DNA of 64,000 nucleotides from Methanothrix sp. GTDB taxonomy: Archaea; Halobacteriota; Methanosarcinia; Methanotrichales; Methanotrichaceae. Location of the stretch: contig JAGPMN010000002.1 of NCBI GenBank assembly GCA_018052825.1, forward strand, positions 16,143 to 80,142. Reading direction: 5' to 3'. This document shows, piece by piece, positions 43,386 through 53,146 of this stretch (position 1 is its first letter; the number at the start of each line of letters is the position of its first letter). The notes below the pieces were generated by a model, which had not been told where the DNA came from, made no database searches, and saw only the letters and a list, made by a program, of their open reading frames with translations. The position numbers and the translations under genes were made by a program.

Positions 43386-44260
43386 GCTCTCTCGCCCAGC
43401 CTCGCCAGTACATCCCTGAGGAGCTGCTCCTTCTCAGGAGCCATAGCCCCCAGAGGCAGCCTCAGCGGTCCGCCGGCCAGGCCCAGATACTTATGAGCCG
43501 TCTTTACGGGAATGGGATTGGTTTCCAGGAACATGGCCCGGACCAGGGGGGCCAGCTCATAGTGCAGGGACCTGGCCTTCTCGAAGTCGCCCTTCAAAAT
43601 GGCGTCCACCATGGCCACCGTCCTTCTGGGTGCAACGTTGGCCACCACAGAGACCACACCCTGCCCTCCCAGGGACATTGTGGGCAGAGTCAGGTCGTCG
43701 TCTCCTGAGAGCAGGACAAAGTCGCTGTCGCGGGTCTGCTCTATGATCTGAGACTGCTGGGAGAGGCTACCGCTGGCCTCCTTTATGGCCACGATGTTCT
43801 TGACCCTGGATAGCTTTACCACCAGCTCCGGCTTCATGTCTATTCCGGTTCTCTTTGGGACGTTATAAAGAACAATGGGAATATTGCATGTTTCGGCAAC
43901 TGCCTTGAAGTGCTCATACATGCCCCGGTCGTTGGGTTTGTTGTAGTAGGGCGTGATCAAAAGGGCAGCGTCTGCGCCGGCAGCGGCTGCGTGGCAGGTC
44001 AATTCAATCGCCTCGCGGGTGTTGTTGGAGCCTGTCCCGGCTATGACAGGAACCTTTGACGCCTCAACGGCGATCTCCACCACCCTCTTGTGCTCCTCAA
44101 ATGTCAGTGTTGCCGACTCGCCGGTTGTCCCGCAGGGTACAATGCCTGCGATACCTGTCTTATTCAGGTATTCGATGTTTCTTACCAGACCCTCCTCATC
44201 AAGGCTTCCGTCTTCCTTAAATGGCGTGATAATAGCAGGAAACACGCCTTTAAACATCAA
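43382..44260 (-). CDS. dapA: 4-hydroxy-tetrahydrodipicolinate synthase
   Basis: 292 residues. GTTGESATLTFEEHKRVVEIAV, VIAGTGSNNTREAIEL, ITPYYNKPNDRGMYEHF, IVLYNVPKRTG and the Schiff-base Lys in IVAIKEASGSLSQ are present. It condenses pyruvate with aspartate semialdehyde. Its start overlaps the eS17 stop by 11 bp. Confidence 0.95.
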   Translation of the reverse strand: MMFKGVFPAIITPFKEDGSLDEEGLVRNIEYLNKTGIAGIVPCGTTGESATLTFEEHKRVVEIAVEASKVPVIAGTGSNNTREAIELTCHAAAAGADAALLITPYYNKPNDRGMYEHFKAVAETCNIPIVLYNVPKRTGIDMKPELVVKLSRVKNIVAIKEASGSLSQQSQIIEQTRDSDFVLLSGDDDLTLPTMSLGGQGVVSVVANVAPRRTVAMVDAILKGDFEKARSLHYELAPLVRAMFLETNPIPVKTAHKYLGLAGGPLRLPLGAMAPEKEQLLRDVLARLGERA

Positions 44261-44468
44261 TCTCGACCTCGCCTCTGCGAGTGCTCCTCTGCCGCATCAC
44301 ATTGGAAATATAGCCCGCCACGCGATTGCGTATGGTCTTATTCTTGATGTCAGTGTACTCGGATACCTTCAGCTTGTTCTGTTCGAAGTCAGGGCTAAAT
44401 GAACTCTCGTGTGCTCTCAACAGATCCATCGCGAAATTCTTTATATAACTTGGCTTTACGCTTCCCAT
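44250..44468 (-). CDS. rps17e: Ribosomal protein eS17 (S17e)
   Basis: 72 residues from ATG 44468 with GGAG 9 bases upstream. Reads MGSVKPSYIKNFAMDLLRAH, then NKLKVSEYTDIKNKTIRNRV and AGYISNVMRQRSTRRG, the classic eS17 pattern of archaea and eukaryotes. It is a small-subunit ribosomal protein. Operon with dapA and dapB is common in euryarchaea. Confidence 0.95.
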   Translation of the reverse strand: MGSVKPSYIKNFAMDLLRAHESSFSPDFEQNKLKVSEYTDIKNKTIRNRVAGYISNVMRQRSTRRGEVEIDV

Positions 44469-44518
44469 AATTAACACTCCAGCTAGAGCAGTTCATCCCC
44501 CATCCTTGCCCCTTCGAT

Positions 44519-45322
44519 TTATAATTTCCCGTCGCAGCCTCTCCCAGCCGCCGCTCGCTGGCTGACGGGGCCGACACCCCTTCCCACATTCATGCTGCCG
44601 GCAATGGCTCCTTCAGCAAATCGCTTGGCCAGGAGGGCGGCATGCCTGAGGCTGTGGCCGCATGCGAGAAAGCAGGTAAGAGCTGCAGAGTATGTGCATC
44701 CTACGCCGTGATTGCCCCCGGCAACCCTCTCTCCAGCAAGGGCCGATGCCCGCACCGGCTCGCCAGACTCCACGAGCAGGTCTGTGCAGTCCAGATGTCC
44801 GCCCTTGACGATCACAGCCTTTGGCCCCATATCCAGGATGCGGCCGGCTGCCAGAAGAGAGCTCTCCATGTCGCGAACGGCGATGCCGGTGAGGGCCCGA
44901 GCCTCGAATATATTGGGAACCACCACATAGGCAAGGGGAATTAGATGCTCCTTTAAGGATGCCACCGCCTCCGGGCGGAGAAGCCTGCCCCCCGCCTCCG
45001 CCTCTATCACCGGGTCCAGGACGAATGGGATTGCCGTTCTTCGCAGGATTTGGGCTGCAGCCTCCACTATATCGCTGCTGTGCAGCATTCCCGTCTTGGC
45101 AAAGGCTATAGAGAAATCATCTATGACGGACTGAAGCTGGGCGGAGACCGCACGGGCGGGCAGGGGGAAGACCTGCTGCACCCCCAGGGTATTTTGAGCT
45201 GTCACTGCTGTTATGGCACAGGTGCCGTGCAGCCCCAGAGCCGAAAATGTCTTGATATCCGCCTGTATGCCGGCGCCGCCACCTGAGTCGGAGCCCCCTA
45301 TGGCTAGCACTGTTTTATCCAT
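44519..45322 (-). CDS. thiD: Hydroxymethylpyrimidine/phosphomethylpyrimidine kinase
   Basis: 267 residues. [26 protein letters not shown] and the [14 protein letters not shown] element, [34 protein letters not shown] and [15 protein letters not shown] match ThiD, where the normal TH-G-T-G-C-T motif is here NHGVGCT. It phosphorylates HMP then HMP-P in thiamine synthesis. Many archaea fuse ThiD to ThiN; this one is stand-alone. Confidence 0.9.
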   Translation of the reverse strand: MDKTVLAIGGSDSGGGAGIQADIKTFSALGLHGTCAITAVTAQNTLGVQQVFPLPARAVSAQLQSVIDDFSIAFAKTGMLHSSDIVEAAAQILRRTAIPFVLDPVIEAEAGGRLLRPEAVASLKEHLIPLAYVVVPNIFEARALTGIAVRDMESSLLAAGRILDMGPKAVIVKGGHLDCTDLLVESGEPVRASALAGERVAGGNHGVGCTYSAALTCFLACGHSLRHAALLAKRFAEGAIAGSMNVGRGVGPVSQRAAAGRGCDGKL

Positions 45323-45355
45323 ATGCCCCCACTGAACTCCATCAGGACCCCCTAT

Positions 45356-45907
45356 CTAACCTATCTTCTTTTCTGCAGCCTGGACCATCTCCGGCGGAAG
45401 ATTGTACTTCTGGGCTATCTTCAGGGCCTTGTGATACATCCCGGACTGCATGTGCTGCTCGAAGGACTTTATGGCCGCCTCCTGTTTCATCTCGTGGGGC
45501 AGATCGAAATCTTCGGCGATCTCTGCGGCGTTCTTGACCAGGCCAACGCTCATGCTCTTGTGAAAGGCCTGAATTGCCGCTTCCCGGATCATATCTTCAG
45601 GCAGGCCCATCTCCCGGGCGTAATCGGCAGCGGCCCGGAAGGACTCGCTGTCTATCTTCCGCACGAAAGATCTGGCAGCGGCATCCAGGCGCATGCTGGC
45701 GGGAAGGTCGTATTTCTTTGCCAGGTCTGCGGCAATTGAGTATTCGCCCTTTTTGATATTGGCGTCATAGGCCCTCTTGACTGCATCAAACAGCATGTCC
45801 GAGGGCAGGCCCAGCTCATCTCTTATCCTGGCCGCCTCCTTGTATGCGCCCTGGTCCATTCTGGCGGCGAACTGGCGCGCTCCTTCCATCAATTTGCTAT
45901 CTGCCAT
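45356..45907 (-). CDS. Helical tandem-repeat protein, unknown function
   Basis: 183 residues from ATG 45907. It consists of five copies of a ~35-residue two-helix unit of consensus F-x3-M-x2-G-x-Y-x2-A-A-x-I/L-A-x4-L-P-x2-M-x2-A-A, for example FVRKIDSESFRAAADYAREM then GLPEDMIREAA. The fold would be a small right-handed alpha solenoid, so it probably binds protein or RNA. No name recognised; no membrane or signal segment. Confidence 0.75.
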   Translation of the reverse strand: MADSKLMEGARQFAARMDQGAYKEAARIRDELGLPSDMLFDAVKRAYDANIKKGEYSIAADLAKKYDLPASMRLDAAARSFVRKIDSESFRAAADYAREMGLPEDMIREAAIQAFHKSMSVGLVKNAAEIAEDFDLPHEMKQEAAIKSFEQHMQSGMYHKALKIAQKYNLPPEMVQAAEKKIG

Positions 45908-46008
45908 AATCAACCGTATTGTTATTATCTCCAGAAGATATATAGATTGGCCTCCTTCAGACCCAAGAGCACCAAACGGAAGGCTGCCAGAGGGCAGAGC
46001 CGGGCGTC

Positions 46009-46455
46009 TCATTCTTCATCTCTGTCCCGGAGATTGGCGACGAAGGCATACTGGGTGGTGGTGGGAAGCATTCTGCGCAGCTCCCGCACCTCCGGGAGGT
46101 ATATTATCAAATGCCCTCCGGTTTGCCTCCCCTTTCCCAGGAGCTTGCCAACCAGCTCGACTTCCGGCTCGCCCTGCACCCTGGCTGCGCCGCTGCCGAA
46201 GTCGGGGGACATCTCTATGATCAGGGGAAGCCGCAGCCTGCTCCAGAGAAACCTGGGAATGCTGCTGGAGATGAGCTCAAGCTCAGATTTATCCATGATA
46301 AAAAAGGTATTGTCCTTTCCCCGGATGCCCGGCCGCTCCATGGCCAAAAGATCGGCCAGATTGATGCGCTTGCTGGGAAGGTGCTGGTTCATCGTCTGAA
46401 TGGTCTTGACCAGCAGATTCTTGTTCATCGCCTGTCTGTCTCTGGAAAATGCCAT
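46009..46455 (-). CDS. DUF61 (UPF0216) family protein
   Basis: 148 residues. NKNLLVKTIQTMNQHLPSKR, LLAMERPGIRGKDNTFFIMD and WSRLRLPLIIEM are the conserved pieces of this archaeal family of unknown function. A start at the Met 9 residues later (NKNLL) is possible. It is 101 bp upstream of the helical-repeat gene and on the same strand, with probable co-transcription. Confidence 0.82.
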   Translation of the reverse strand: MAFSRDRQAMNKNLLVKTIQTMNQHLPSKRINLADLLAMERPGIRGKDNTFFIMDKSELELISSSIPRFLWSRLRLPLIIEMSPDFGSGAARVQGEPEVELVGKLLGKGRQTGGHLIIYLPEVRELRRMLPTTTQYAFVANLRDRDEE

Positions 46456-46604
46456 CCATCTGCTATGAGCCCTTCTTCGACTTAAATCTAACCCATATCA
46501 GTACCCCAAAAATATAAAAGTTCCTGACTGTTAATCCGAAGCTTTTTAATATGTATTCTTCTTATTATCGATCAGGATGAAATAGTCTGTAAGGAGGGAT
46601 TTGT

Positions 46605-47393
46605 ATGCCGGATTGCGGGGCCGGTCAAACCAGTATTAAAGCTGTTCTTCTGGTTGAAGATGAAGAAGATCATGCCGAAATCATTCGCAGGGTATTTGAG
46701 GAGGACGGCCTCAATCTGCCCTTTCACCACGTATGGTGCATCGACGAGGCCCTGCGGTGGCTGGAGACCAATAAGGCTGCAGCCACCCCGCTGGTCATCT
46801 CCAACTATAATCTGCCTGACGGCAGTGTATTGGATCTGGCCAGGGGTGCGAGCACCCCGGAAGAGATCGGCTTTCCCCTGATCATCCTCACAGCGGCAGG
46901 ATCTGAAAAGCTGACCTTTCGCACCCTCCGCTCCGGACCCCTTGATTATGTGGTCAAGAGCAGCGAAAATCTGCGCCTGCTTCCTAGAATGGCCAGTCAT
47001 GTCATCCGCGAATGGAATTTGATAACAGAAAGAAAATATGCTGAGAGTGAACTAAAAAATTTTATTAATGATCTGAACGACGCCAGCTCCCGCCTGGAGG
47101 ACGTCCTGGACGGCATATCCCATGATCTTGATGAATCGATATCATCCATTCGCTATTTCAGCAAGATATTCAAAGAAAAGTATGCAGAGAAGCTGGGATC
47201 TCCCGCCCTGGAGGATTTGAAAAAAGTATCCGATTCTGCGGAGAAGGCCGATGAGCTTTTGGACCGTCTCTTCGAGTATGTAGTTCCCATCTACTTTGAC
47301 AGCTCAATGATTGATATATACAGCAACCAGCTCAATATGCTGGAGAACGAGGGTAAAGTCCGGGCCTCCAGAAAGGAACCGGAGACGGTCTGA
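46605..47393 (+). CDS. Degenerate receiver domain fused to a kinase-less HisKA-like dimerisation helix pair
   Basis: 262 residues. The receiver domain (10-130) has the acidic pocket VLLVEDEEDH, ILTAAG and the Lys in DYVVKSS, but the phospho-accepting Asp is Asn (N67 in LVISNYNLPDG). A DHp-like segment follows (about 145-225) with GISHDLDESISSIRYFSK, including H172, yet no HATPase domain exists. AAGGAGG precedes the ATG and TATA-like AAATATAAAA lies 95 bp upstream. It may be a phosphotransfer or regulatory partner for another histidine kinase; the Asn suggests the receiver is not phosphorylated at the usual site. Confidence 0.72.
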   Translation: MPDCGAGQTSIKAVLLVEDEEDHAEIIRRVFEEDGLNLPFHHVWCIDEALRWLETNKAAATPLVISNYNLPDGSVLDLARGASTPEEIGFPLIILTAAGSEKLTFRTLRSGPLDYVVKSSENLRLLPRMASHVIREWNLITERKYAESELKNFINDLNDASSRLEDVLDGISHDLDESISSIRYFSKIFKEKYAEKLGSPALEDLKKVSDSAEKADELLDRLFEYVVPIYFDSSMIDIYSNQLNMLENEGKVRASRKEPETV

Positions 47394-47436
47394 CCTGGCG
47401 GCTGGATCGGCTGAATGAATCGAAATTCTTGAACTA

Positions 47437-48684
47437 TCAGAATGTATCTATGTGCCTGTAGATCAGCCTGTTCTTCTTGAGGTTGAGACACCGTCTTGCG
47501 GCCTGGCCCACACGCTCACGATCCTCCTCCCGGCAGTAGATGCCGAAGCGCCAGGCTGCTTTGTGAGCCCTCTCCAGAATGCTGACCAGGGGCGAGACAT
47601 CTCGCAGGGGCCTGACCTCTCCATCTACGAGGGCGGGAAAGCTGCCCATGCCCGGAACCGATCCCCTGGACGCACAGCTTCTGCCGCCCTCAGGCCCATC
47701 TGGCAGAGGAGGGCGGTCCAGCAGGACATAATCGGCATCCAATCCCGCCTCCTGGGCGATCTCCCCAGCCAGCCTCTTCTCGCTGATCTTGAGGACGGAG
47801 CGGTCCAGGCACTCGATGCCCACATAGACGGCACGCTTGAATATGCGGCGGGAGCGGATGCGCCCCGACATCTCCGCAGCATATCCTTCAGCCTGCTCCA
47901 GCGCCGTAAAGAGCTGGATGTCGTCCATCTCCTTCACAGTCCGGGCAGGCATTCCATCATCGATCATGTGCCGGATGGCCGCGGCTATCATGCATTCAGA
48001 TATGCGGCAGACATGATGATAATAGACTGAGGGGTGCATGAGCAGCCGGGAGATGAGAAGGGACGTAGCCGCCTGGACTCCGCCTGCATCCACAACCAGC
48101 CGCCCCTCGTGCATCCTCATCTTCTGCAGCAGGCGCAGCCGGTCGATCACGCCGTAAGCAACTCCCGTGTAGTGAGCATCCCTTATCAGATAGTCCATGC
48201 GGTCCACATCTATCTCTCCGCTCACTATCTGTCCAAGGCCCGATCCGTTTATCGCCGCCTGAATTTCGCTCGCGAAAAGGCCGCAGCTCTCCAGGGCCCG
48301 ATCGAGCTCGCTCTTCCTGAGGATGTTCATGATGTTCTCGTGCTCCTGCCGGAGATAAGGGGACAGGGCGGCTTCTGTGGCATGGGAGAGGGGGCCATGG
48401 CCCACATCGTGCAGAAGCGCAGCAGTACAGATCAGCCTCCTGTCGTCCTCATCCAGCCCCAGATTTTCGGCAAGACATCCGGCCAGGTGATAGGCCCCGA
48501 GGCTGTGCTCGAAGCGGGTATGGTTGGCCCCGGGATAGACCAGACAGGCCAGACCGAGCTGCTTGATCCAGCGCAGCCGCTGCATCTGGGGTGTGTCCGC
48601 CACCTTCTGGGCATACTCCTCCAGCCTGACATAGCCGTGCACCGGATCTCGGATTTCGGTCATCAAAGGGTGCAACGGCCTCAT
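47437..48684 (-). CDS. HD-domain phosphohydrolase (dNTPase/SAMHD1-like)
   Basis: 415 residues. EIRDPVHGYVRLEEYAQKV, IKQLGLACLVYPGANHTRFEHSLGAYHLAG, AALLHDVGHGPLSHATE and GEIDVDRMDYLIRDAHYTG carry the H...HD...D metal ligands. The family includes dNTP triphosphohydrolases. A TATA-like AAATATAAATG sits 22-32 bp before the ATG at 48684, implying a leaderless transcript from this start; Met 48663 is an alternative. Confidence 0.85.
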   Translation of the reverse strand: MRPLHPLMTEIRDPVHGYVRLEEYAQKVADTPQMQRLRWIKQLGLACLVYPGANHTRFEHSLGAYHLAGCLAENLGLDEDDRRLICTAALLHDVGHGPLSHATEAALSPYLRQEHENIMNILRKSELDRALESCGLFASEIQAAINGSGLGQIVSGEIDVDRMDYLIRDAHYTGVAYGVIDRLRLLQKMRMHEGRLVVDAGGVQAATSLLISRLLMHPSVYYHHVCRISECMIAAAIRHMIDDGMPARTVKEMDDIQLFTALEQAEGYAAEMSGRIRSRRIFKRAVYVGIECLDRSVLKISEKRLAGEIAQEAGLDADYVLLDRPPLPDGPEGGRSCASRGSVPGMGSFPALVDGEVRPLRDVSPLVSILERAHKAAWRFGIYCREEDRERVGQAARRCLNLKKNRLIYRHIDTF

Positions 48685-48704
48685 GCCTTAAAAATGTGTG
48701 GAAA

Positions 48705-48715
48705 CATTTATATTT
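48705..48715 (-). promoter_or_regulatory. TATA box of the HD-phosphohydrolase gene
   Basis: Minus-strand AAATATAAATG centred about 26 bp before the ATG at 48684, which matches the archaeal spacing to a transcription start at the start codon. Confidence 0.5.
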
Positions 48716-48911
48716 CTGGATAGAGCTTACGGCAGGCTTCATATATGATCAACTTGTGAATCCTGGCAAAGACAATGAGCTATATCGGTCTGCTCGATAT
48801 GAAAAGGGCCGGACTTGCAGAATCCTCATACCTCTGCCCGCGAGGAACTCCTGCACACGGTTGGTGATGATGCCGGTATTTTATTAAGGAAGGAATTATG
48901 GAGAAAATGAT

Positions 48912-50228
48912 ATGCGTGTATTGATCACCGGGGCCGGCGAGGTGGGTTTTCTCATAGCCAGCGAGCTATATGCAGATCACGACGTAACTGTCATCGACAG
49001 GGATGCTGCGGCCTGCGCGAGGCTGCAGAATATGGATGTAAAAGTGCTGCATGGAAACTCAGCCGATGCCAGGCTCCTCCTGGAGGCAGAGATCAAGAAG
49101 GCGGACATAGTGGTAGCCGCGACCGGCAACGACGAGGTCAATGTCATCACCTGCATCATAGCCAGCCACCTGGGCGTGCGCCAAACCATCGCCAGGGTCA
49201 GCAACCCCCAGTATATCGACCAGCCGGTGCAGGACCGAAAGGAGATAGGCATCAGCTACATGATATGCCCTGAGCTGGCCATGGCAGAGGACATGGCCAA
49301 GTCCCTCTACTTCCCCTCTCTGCTCATGAACCGGGACCTGGCGAAGGGACTGGTGGAACTGATAGAGTTCAAGGTCATAAGGGAGATGAATATCGAAGGC
49401 CCCATTGAGAACATCAGACTGCCCGACAACTGCCGTGTCGTGGCCATAAACCGGGCGGGGGAGATCTTCATCCCCAAAGAGAAGGACTCAGTGAATATCA
49501 ATGACCACCTGCTTCTGCTCTGCGATTCCCAGGCACTGCCGGCTTTAAAGGAGATGCTGCATGAGTCGCGGACCTCGCAGAGGGTCATGATCGTGGGAGG
49601 GGGGATGGTTGGGTTCTACCTGGCCAGCCTGCTGGAGAAGATGGGCGTTGACGTCAGGCTCATCGAGCTGGACGCAGAGCGCTGTGGGGAGATAGCAGAC
49701 AAGCTCTCGGGTACGATGATCCTGAACGGCGACGGATCCGACCTGGCCCTCCTGAAAGAGGAGGATGCCGGAAAGATGGATGTGGTATTTGCCGTGACGG
49801 GCCTAGATGACAAAAACCTGCTATGCTCTCTGCTGGTCAAACAACTGGGAGCCAGGAAGATACTCTCCCGCGTCAACCGCAGCGCCTACATCAAGCTCTT
49901 CGAGATGGTGGGCGTGGACAGGGCGGTCAGCCCTGGCCAGGTCACAGCCGATGCCGTTTTGCAGAGGGTGATAGGCGGAGAGGAGGTGATCACCCTCAGC
50001 GACGAAAGGATGGAGCTGGTGGACTTCGTAGTCCAGCCCAAGGCCAAGATAATAGGCAAGACGCTCTCACAGGAGCTGCCCCATGACTCTATGGCAGGAA
50101 TGGTCATCAGAGATGGAGTGCCCACGCTTCCGGGGGGAGACTTCAAGGCGGCTGTTGGTGACAGGATATTCGTCATGTCCCTGCCTCATGCGGTATCCAA
50201 AGTCAAGAAGCTCTTCATATCCAGATAA
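48912..50228 (+). CDS. trkA: Trk potassium uptake NAD-binding subunit
   Basis: 438 residues, two tandem RCK units. First Rossmann motif VLITGAGEVGFLIASELY and second VMIVGGGMVGFYLASLL bind nucleotides; each unit ends in an RCK_C domain (about 145-220 and 360-435, IGKTLSQELPHDSMAG). It gates the TrkH channel encoded 22 bp downstream, controlling K+ uptake. Confidence 0.93.
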   Translation: MRVLITGAGEVGFLIASELYADHDVTVIDRDAAACARLQNMDVKVLHGNSADARLLLEAEIKKADIVVAATGNDEVNVITCIIASHLGVRQTIARVSNPQYIDQPVQDRKEIGISYMICPELAMAEDMAKSLYFPSLLMNRDLAKGLVELIEFKVIREMNIEGPIENIRLPDNCRVVAINRAGEIFIPKEKDSVNINDHLLLLCDSQALPALKEMLHESRTSQRVMIVGGGMVGFYLASLLEKMGVDVRLIELDAERCGEIADKLSGTMILNGDGSDLALLKEEDAGKMDVVFAVTGLDDKNLLCSLLVKQLGARKILSRVNRSAYIKLFEMVGVDRAVSPGQVTADAVLQRVIGGEEVITLSDERMELVDFVVQPKAKIIGKTLSQELPHDSMAGMVIRDGVPTLPGGDFKAAVGDRIFVMSLPHAVSKVKKLFISR

Positions 50229-50250
50229 CTGGAAGGCCGATGGGAGATGC

Positions 50251-51816
50251 ATGCATATCCAAGTATTTTTGAGGATGTTTGGGTCGCTACTTAAGATACT
50301 GGCGGTTTTGCTGCTCATTCCCGGTGCAGTCGCCGCCTATTATGCCGAGACCGGAGGGGTCATTGCCTTTGCTGTGACCTCACTGCTAACCCTGGCGGCA
50401 GGCATAGTCCTGGCCCGGCTATCTTCGGATGAGGAGGCGGGGATCAAGGAGGGCTTTGCCATGGTTTCTCTGGGGTGGCTAGGCGCTGCCTTCTTTGGAG
50501 CTCTTCCCTATTTCTTTTTGGGGACGGGAATGATCGACGCCCTCTTCGAGTCCATGTCCGCCTTCACCACCACCGGCTCGTCCATACTGACAGAGTTCAA
50601 CTCCCAGGGTTACTGGATAATCAACCCGACTTTGGCCAACAGCAGCATAGCCCATCACCTGGAGCTGGCAGTGCAGGGCATCACTGCGAGCAGCGTGATT
50701 CAGATCAGCAGCGGAGCGGATGAAACCTACATGGGGCTATTATTCTGGAGGTCATTTGCCCAGTGGCTGGGGGGGATGGGCATAATACTGTTGTTCGTGG
50801 CCATCCTGCCCCGCCTGGGTGTGGCCGGCCGGCAGCTCTACCGGGCGGAGGTACCCGGGCCTGACAAGGATGCGCTGACCCCACGGATCAAGCAGACTGC
50901 CCGGCTGCTCTGGGGGATTTATATACTTCTGACTGCGGCAGAGGTCGCCCTGCTGTGCCTCGCAGGAATGCCCCTTTACGACTCGCTCTGCAATACGTTC
51001 GCCTCCATGGCCACGGGGGGCTTCTCTCCTCGGGCATTCAGCATAGCCGCCTACAACAGCTGGGTTATAGATCTCATCATCACTGTGTTCATGTTCCTGG
51101 CCGGAGCCAACTTCGCCCTGCACTACCGGATGATCAAATCCGACAGAAAGGCGCTCATCCGCGATCCGGAGTTTCGATTCTATACTATGATCGTGCTCGT
51201 GGCGACCGCGATCATAGTGCTGTGGGGGGGGCTGGAGGGCAGCGTTCTCCGCAAGCTTCAGCTGGCCGGATTTCAGGTGGTGGCCATCATGACCACCACT
51301 GGATTTGCCACAGCAGATTTCGACCAGTGGACGGCCGCCGCAAAGTATACACTGCTCCTGCTCATGATCATCGGAGCCTGTGCCGGGTCGACAGGTGGAG
51401 CCTTAAAGGTGGTGCGGATTCTGCTGATCTTGAAGAGCGGCTACAGAGAGCTCCTGCATGTCATGCACCCGAAAGCAGTGATACCCCTCAAGCTGGGGGG
51501 CCTGCCAGTCAGGGATGAGGTGCTGCGGCCCAGCAACATCTTCGTGGGCATGTACATGATAATATTCGCCCTCGCCACGCTGCTTTTGGCCATCATATCC
51601 TACGGCCAGCCTGGAATGGATGTTGAGGCTGTGATATCGGCAGTGGCAACCACCCTCGGCAACGTGGGGCCGGGCTTTGGAATGGTGGGGCCCGCCTTCA
51701 GCTTTGCCGAGGTGCAGCCGGCGGGAAAGATGCTGCTCTTCTTCTGCATGTGGATGGGAAGGCTAGAGATTATAACTGCCCTGGTGCTGCTGGTGCCGGA
51801 GTTCTGGAAGAAGTGA
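50251..51816 (+). CDS. trkH: Trk potassium transporter membrane subunit
   Basis: 521 residues from ATG 50251 (GGGAG upstream). About 10-12 hydrophobic helices; filter-like segments MSAFTTTGSSILTEF, LGGMGIILLFVAILPRLGV, TFASMATGGFSPRAF, IMTTTGFATADFD and ATTLGNVGPGFGMVGP mark the four pore loops of SKT-family K+ channels. Pairs with TrkA. Confidence 0.93.
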   Translation: MHIQVFLRMFGSLLKILAVLLLIPGAVAAYYAETGGVIAFAVTSLLTLAAGIVLARLSSDEEAGIKEGFAMVSLGWLGAAFFGALPYFFLGTGMIDALFESMSAFTTTGSSILTEFNSQGYWIINPTLANSSIAHHLELAVQGITASSVIQISSGADETYMGLLFWRSFAQWLGGMGIILLFVAILPRLGVAGRQLYRAEVPGPDKDALTPRIKQTARLLWGIYILLTAAEVALLCLAGMPLYDSLCNTFASMATGGFSPRAFSIAAYNSWVIDLIITVFMFLAGANFALHYRMIKSDRKALIRDPEFRFYTMIVLVATAIIVLWGGLEGSVLRKLQLAGFQVVAIMTTTGFATADFDQWTAAAKYTLLLLMIIGACAGSTGGALKVVRILLILKSGYRELLHVMHPKAVIPLKLGGLPVRDEVLRPSNIFVGMYMIIFALATLLLAIISYGQPGMDVEAVISAVATTLGNVGPGFGMVGPAFSFAEVQPAGKMLLFFCMWMGRLEIITALVLLVPEFWKK

Positions 51817-51872
51817 TCTGATTCATCCTCACCCAATCATTTTTTAATATCCAGGGCCAGATCACACAGCCT

Positions 51873-53066
51873 ATGAAAGTCCTCCTGTTAGATCCCAGCG
51901 CCGGAGCCTCCGGAGACATGATCATGGCATCCCTGCTCGATTTGGGCGCAGACGCGGACGGCGTCCGCAGGGCAGTGGAGTCGGTGGGCTGCACCCTTGA
52001 GGTCACAAGGCAGGAGAGGGGGCACATCGCCGCCCTCCGGGCAGATGTCATCTCCGACCGCAGCTTTCAATCCCCGGAGGAGGCGGCAGCCATCCTCCGG
52101 GGCTCAAGCCTAAAGGGAGAGGCATTACAGGATGCTCTGGCTGCTCTGGAGATCCTGGCCGCAGCAGAGGGGCGGGTGCACGGCCTGCCCGAAGATCGGG
52201 TTCATTTTCACGAGGTGGGGGCGCTGGATGCTCTCGCCGATATCGCCGGCTGCTGCGCCGCCCGGCACAGCCTTCCTGCAGAAAGGGTGATCTGCCGGAC
52301 AGTTTCCGTGGGAGGGGGCTATGTGCAGACGGCGCACGGGCTTCTGCCTGTGCCAGGGCCGGCCGCCCTGGAGATTCTGAGGGCGCACAGCATTCCCTGG
52401 CAGGGCGGGCCTGCTTTAGAGGAGATGCTCACTCCGACGGGCGCAGCCCTGCTGGCTGCCCTTGTAAACGAGTTTACGCCCGTCATTCCTCCCATGCGGG
52501 CGGAGAGGATCGGCTACGGGGCTGGCAGAAGAGAACTGGATGTGCCCAATGTGCTGAGGTCGGTGCTGGCTGACGTCCCGGCCGGACAAAATCTCCACCA
52601 TCAAGGCGATTGCGTGGTGCAACTGGAGAGCAACGTCGACGATGTCACCGGCGAGGTGCTGGGCTATCTCATGGAGAGGCTCATGCAGGCCGGCGCGCTG
52701 GATGCCTCCGTCCTGCCAGCCCTCATGAAGAAGGGCAGAGGCGGCTATGTCATCCGTGTCATCGCCCGGCGGGAGCAGACGGAGACCTTCGCCGGCATAC
52801 TCATGGAGGAGACCGGATCATTGGGCGTGCGCGTCTTTCCCGGCATCCACCGCCTCATAGCCGACCGACAGGAGATATCCCTGGAGGTGGAGATCGGCGG
52901 TCGTACATTTCCTGCCAGGGTCAAGGTCAGCCGGACTGGCGGACGGATCATCAGCATAAAGCCGGAGTATGAGGACTGCAGGAGCATCGCCGAGCAGACC
53001 GGGCTGCCGCTGCGCAGCGTGATCAAAAAAGTGGAAAAGGCAGCCGGGCGGGGGGCAGAGATCTGA
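51873..53066 (+). CDS. larC: LarC nickel insertase of nickel-pincer cofactor synthesis (DUF111)
   Basis: 397 residues. LLLDPSAGASGDMIMASLLDLG, HFHEVGALDALADIAGCC, TPTGAALLAALV, GYGAGRRELDVPNVLR and LESNVDDVTGEVLGYLMERL identify LarC (formerly DUF111). It inserts nickel into the pincer nucleotide using CTP. Alternatively the archaeal copies may serve another nickel process. LarB is 10 kb upstream. Confidence 0.9.
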   Translation: MKVLLLDPSAGASGDMIMASLLDLGADADGVRRAVESVGCTLEVTRQERGHIAALRADVISDRSFQSPEEAAAILRGSSLKGEALQDALAALEILAAAEGRVHGLPEDRVHFHEVGALDALADIAGCCAARHSLPAERVICRTVSVGGGYVQTAHGLLPVPGPAALEILRAHSIPWQGGPALEEMLTPTGAALLAALVNEFTPVIPPMRAERIGYGAGRRELDVPNVLRSVLADVPAGQNLHHQGDCVVQLESNVDDVTGEVLGYLMERLMQAGALDASVLPALMKKGRGGYVIRVIARREQTETFAGILMEETGSLGVRVFPGIHRLIADRQEISLEVEIGGRTFPARVKVSRTGGRIISIKPEYEDCRSIAEQTGLPLRSVIKKVEKAAGRGAEI

Positions 53067-53146
53067 CCAGTGCCATCCCCTCTTTGACTTCACCCCCGAT
53101 CCCTTTCATCTCTGCCGGCCCGCGAGGTGCCTTGTGTCTCTGTTTA

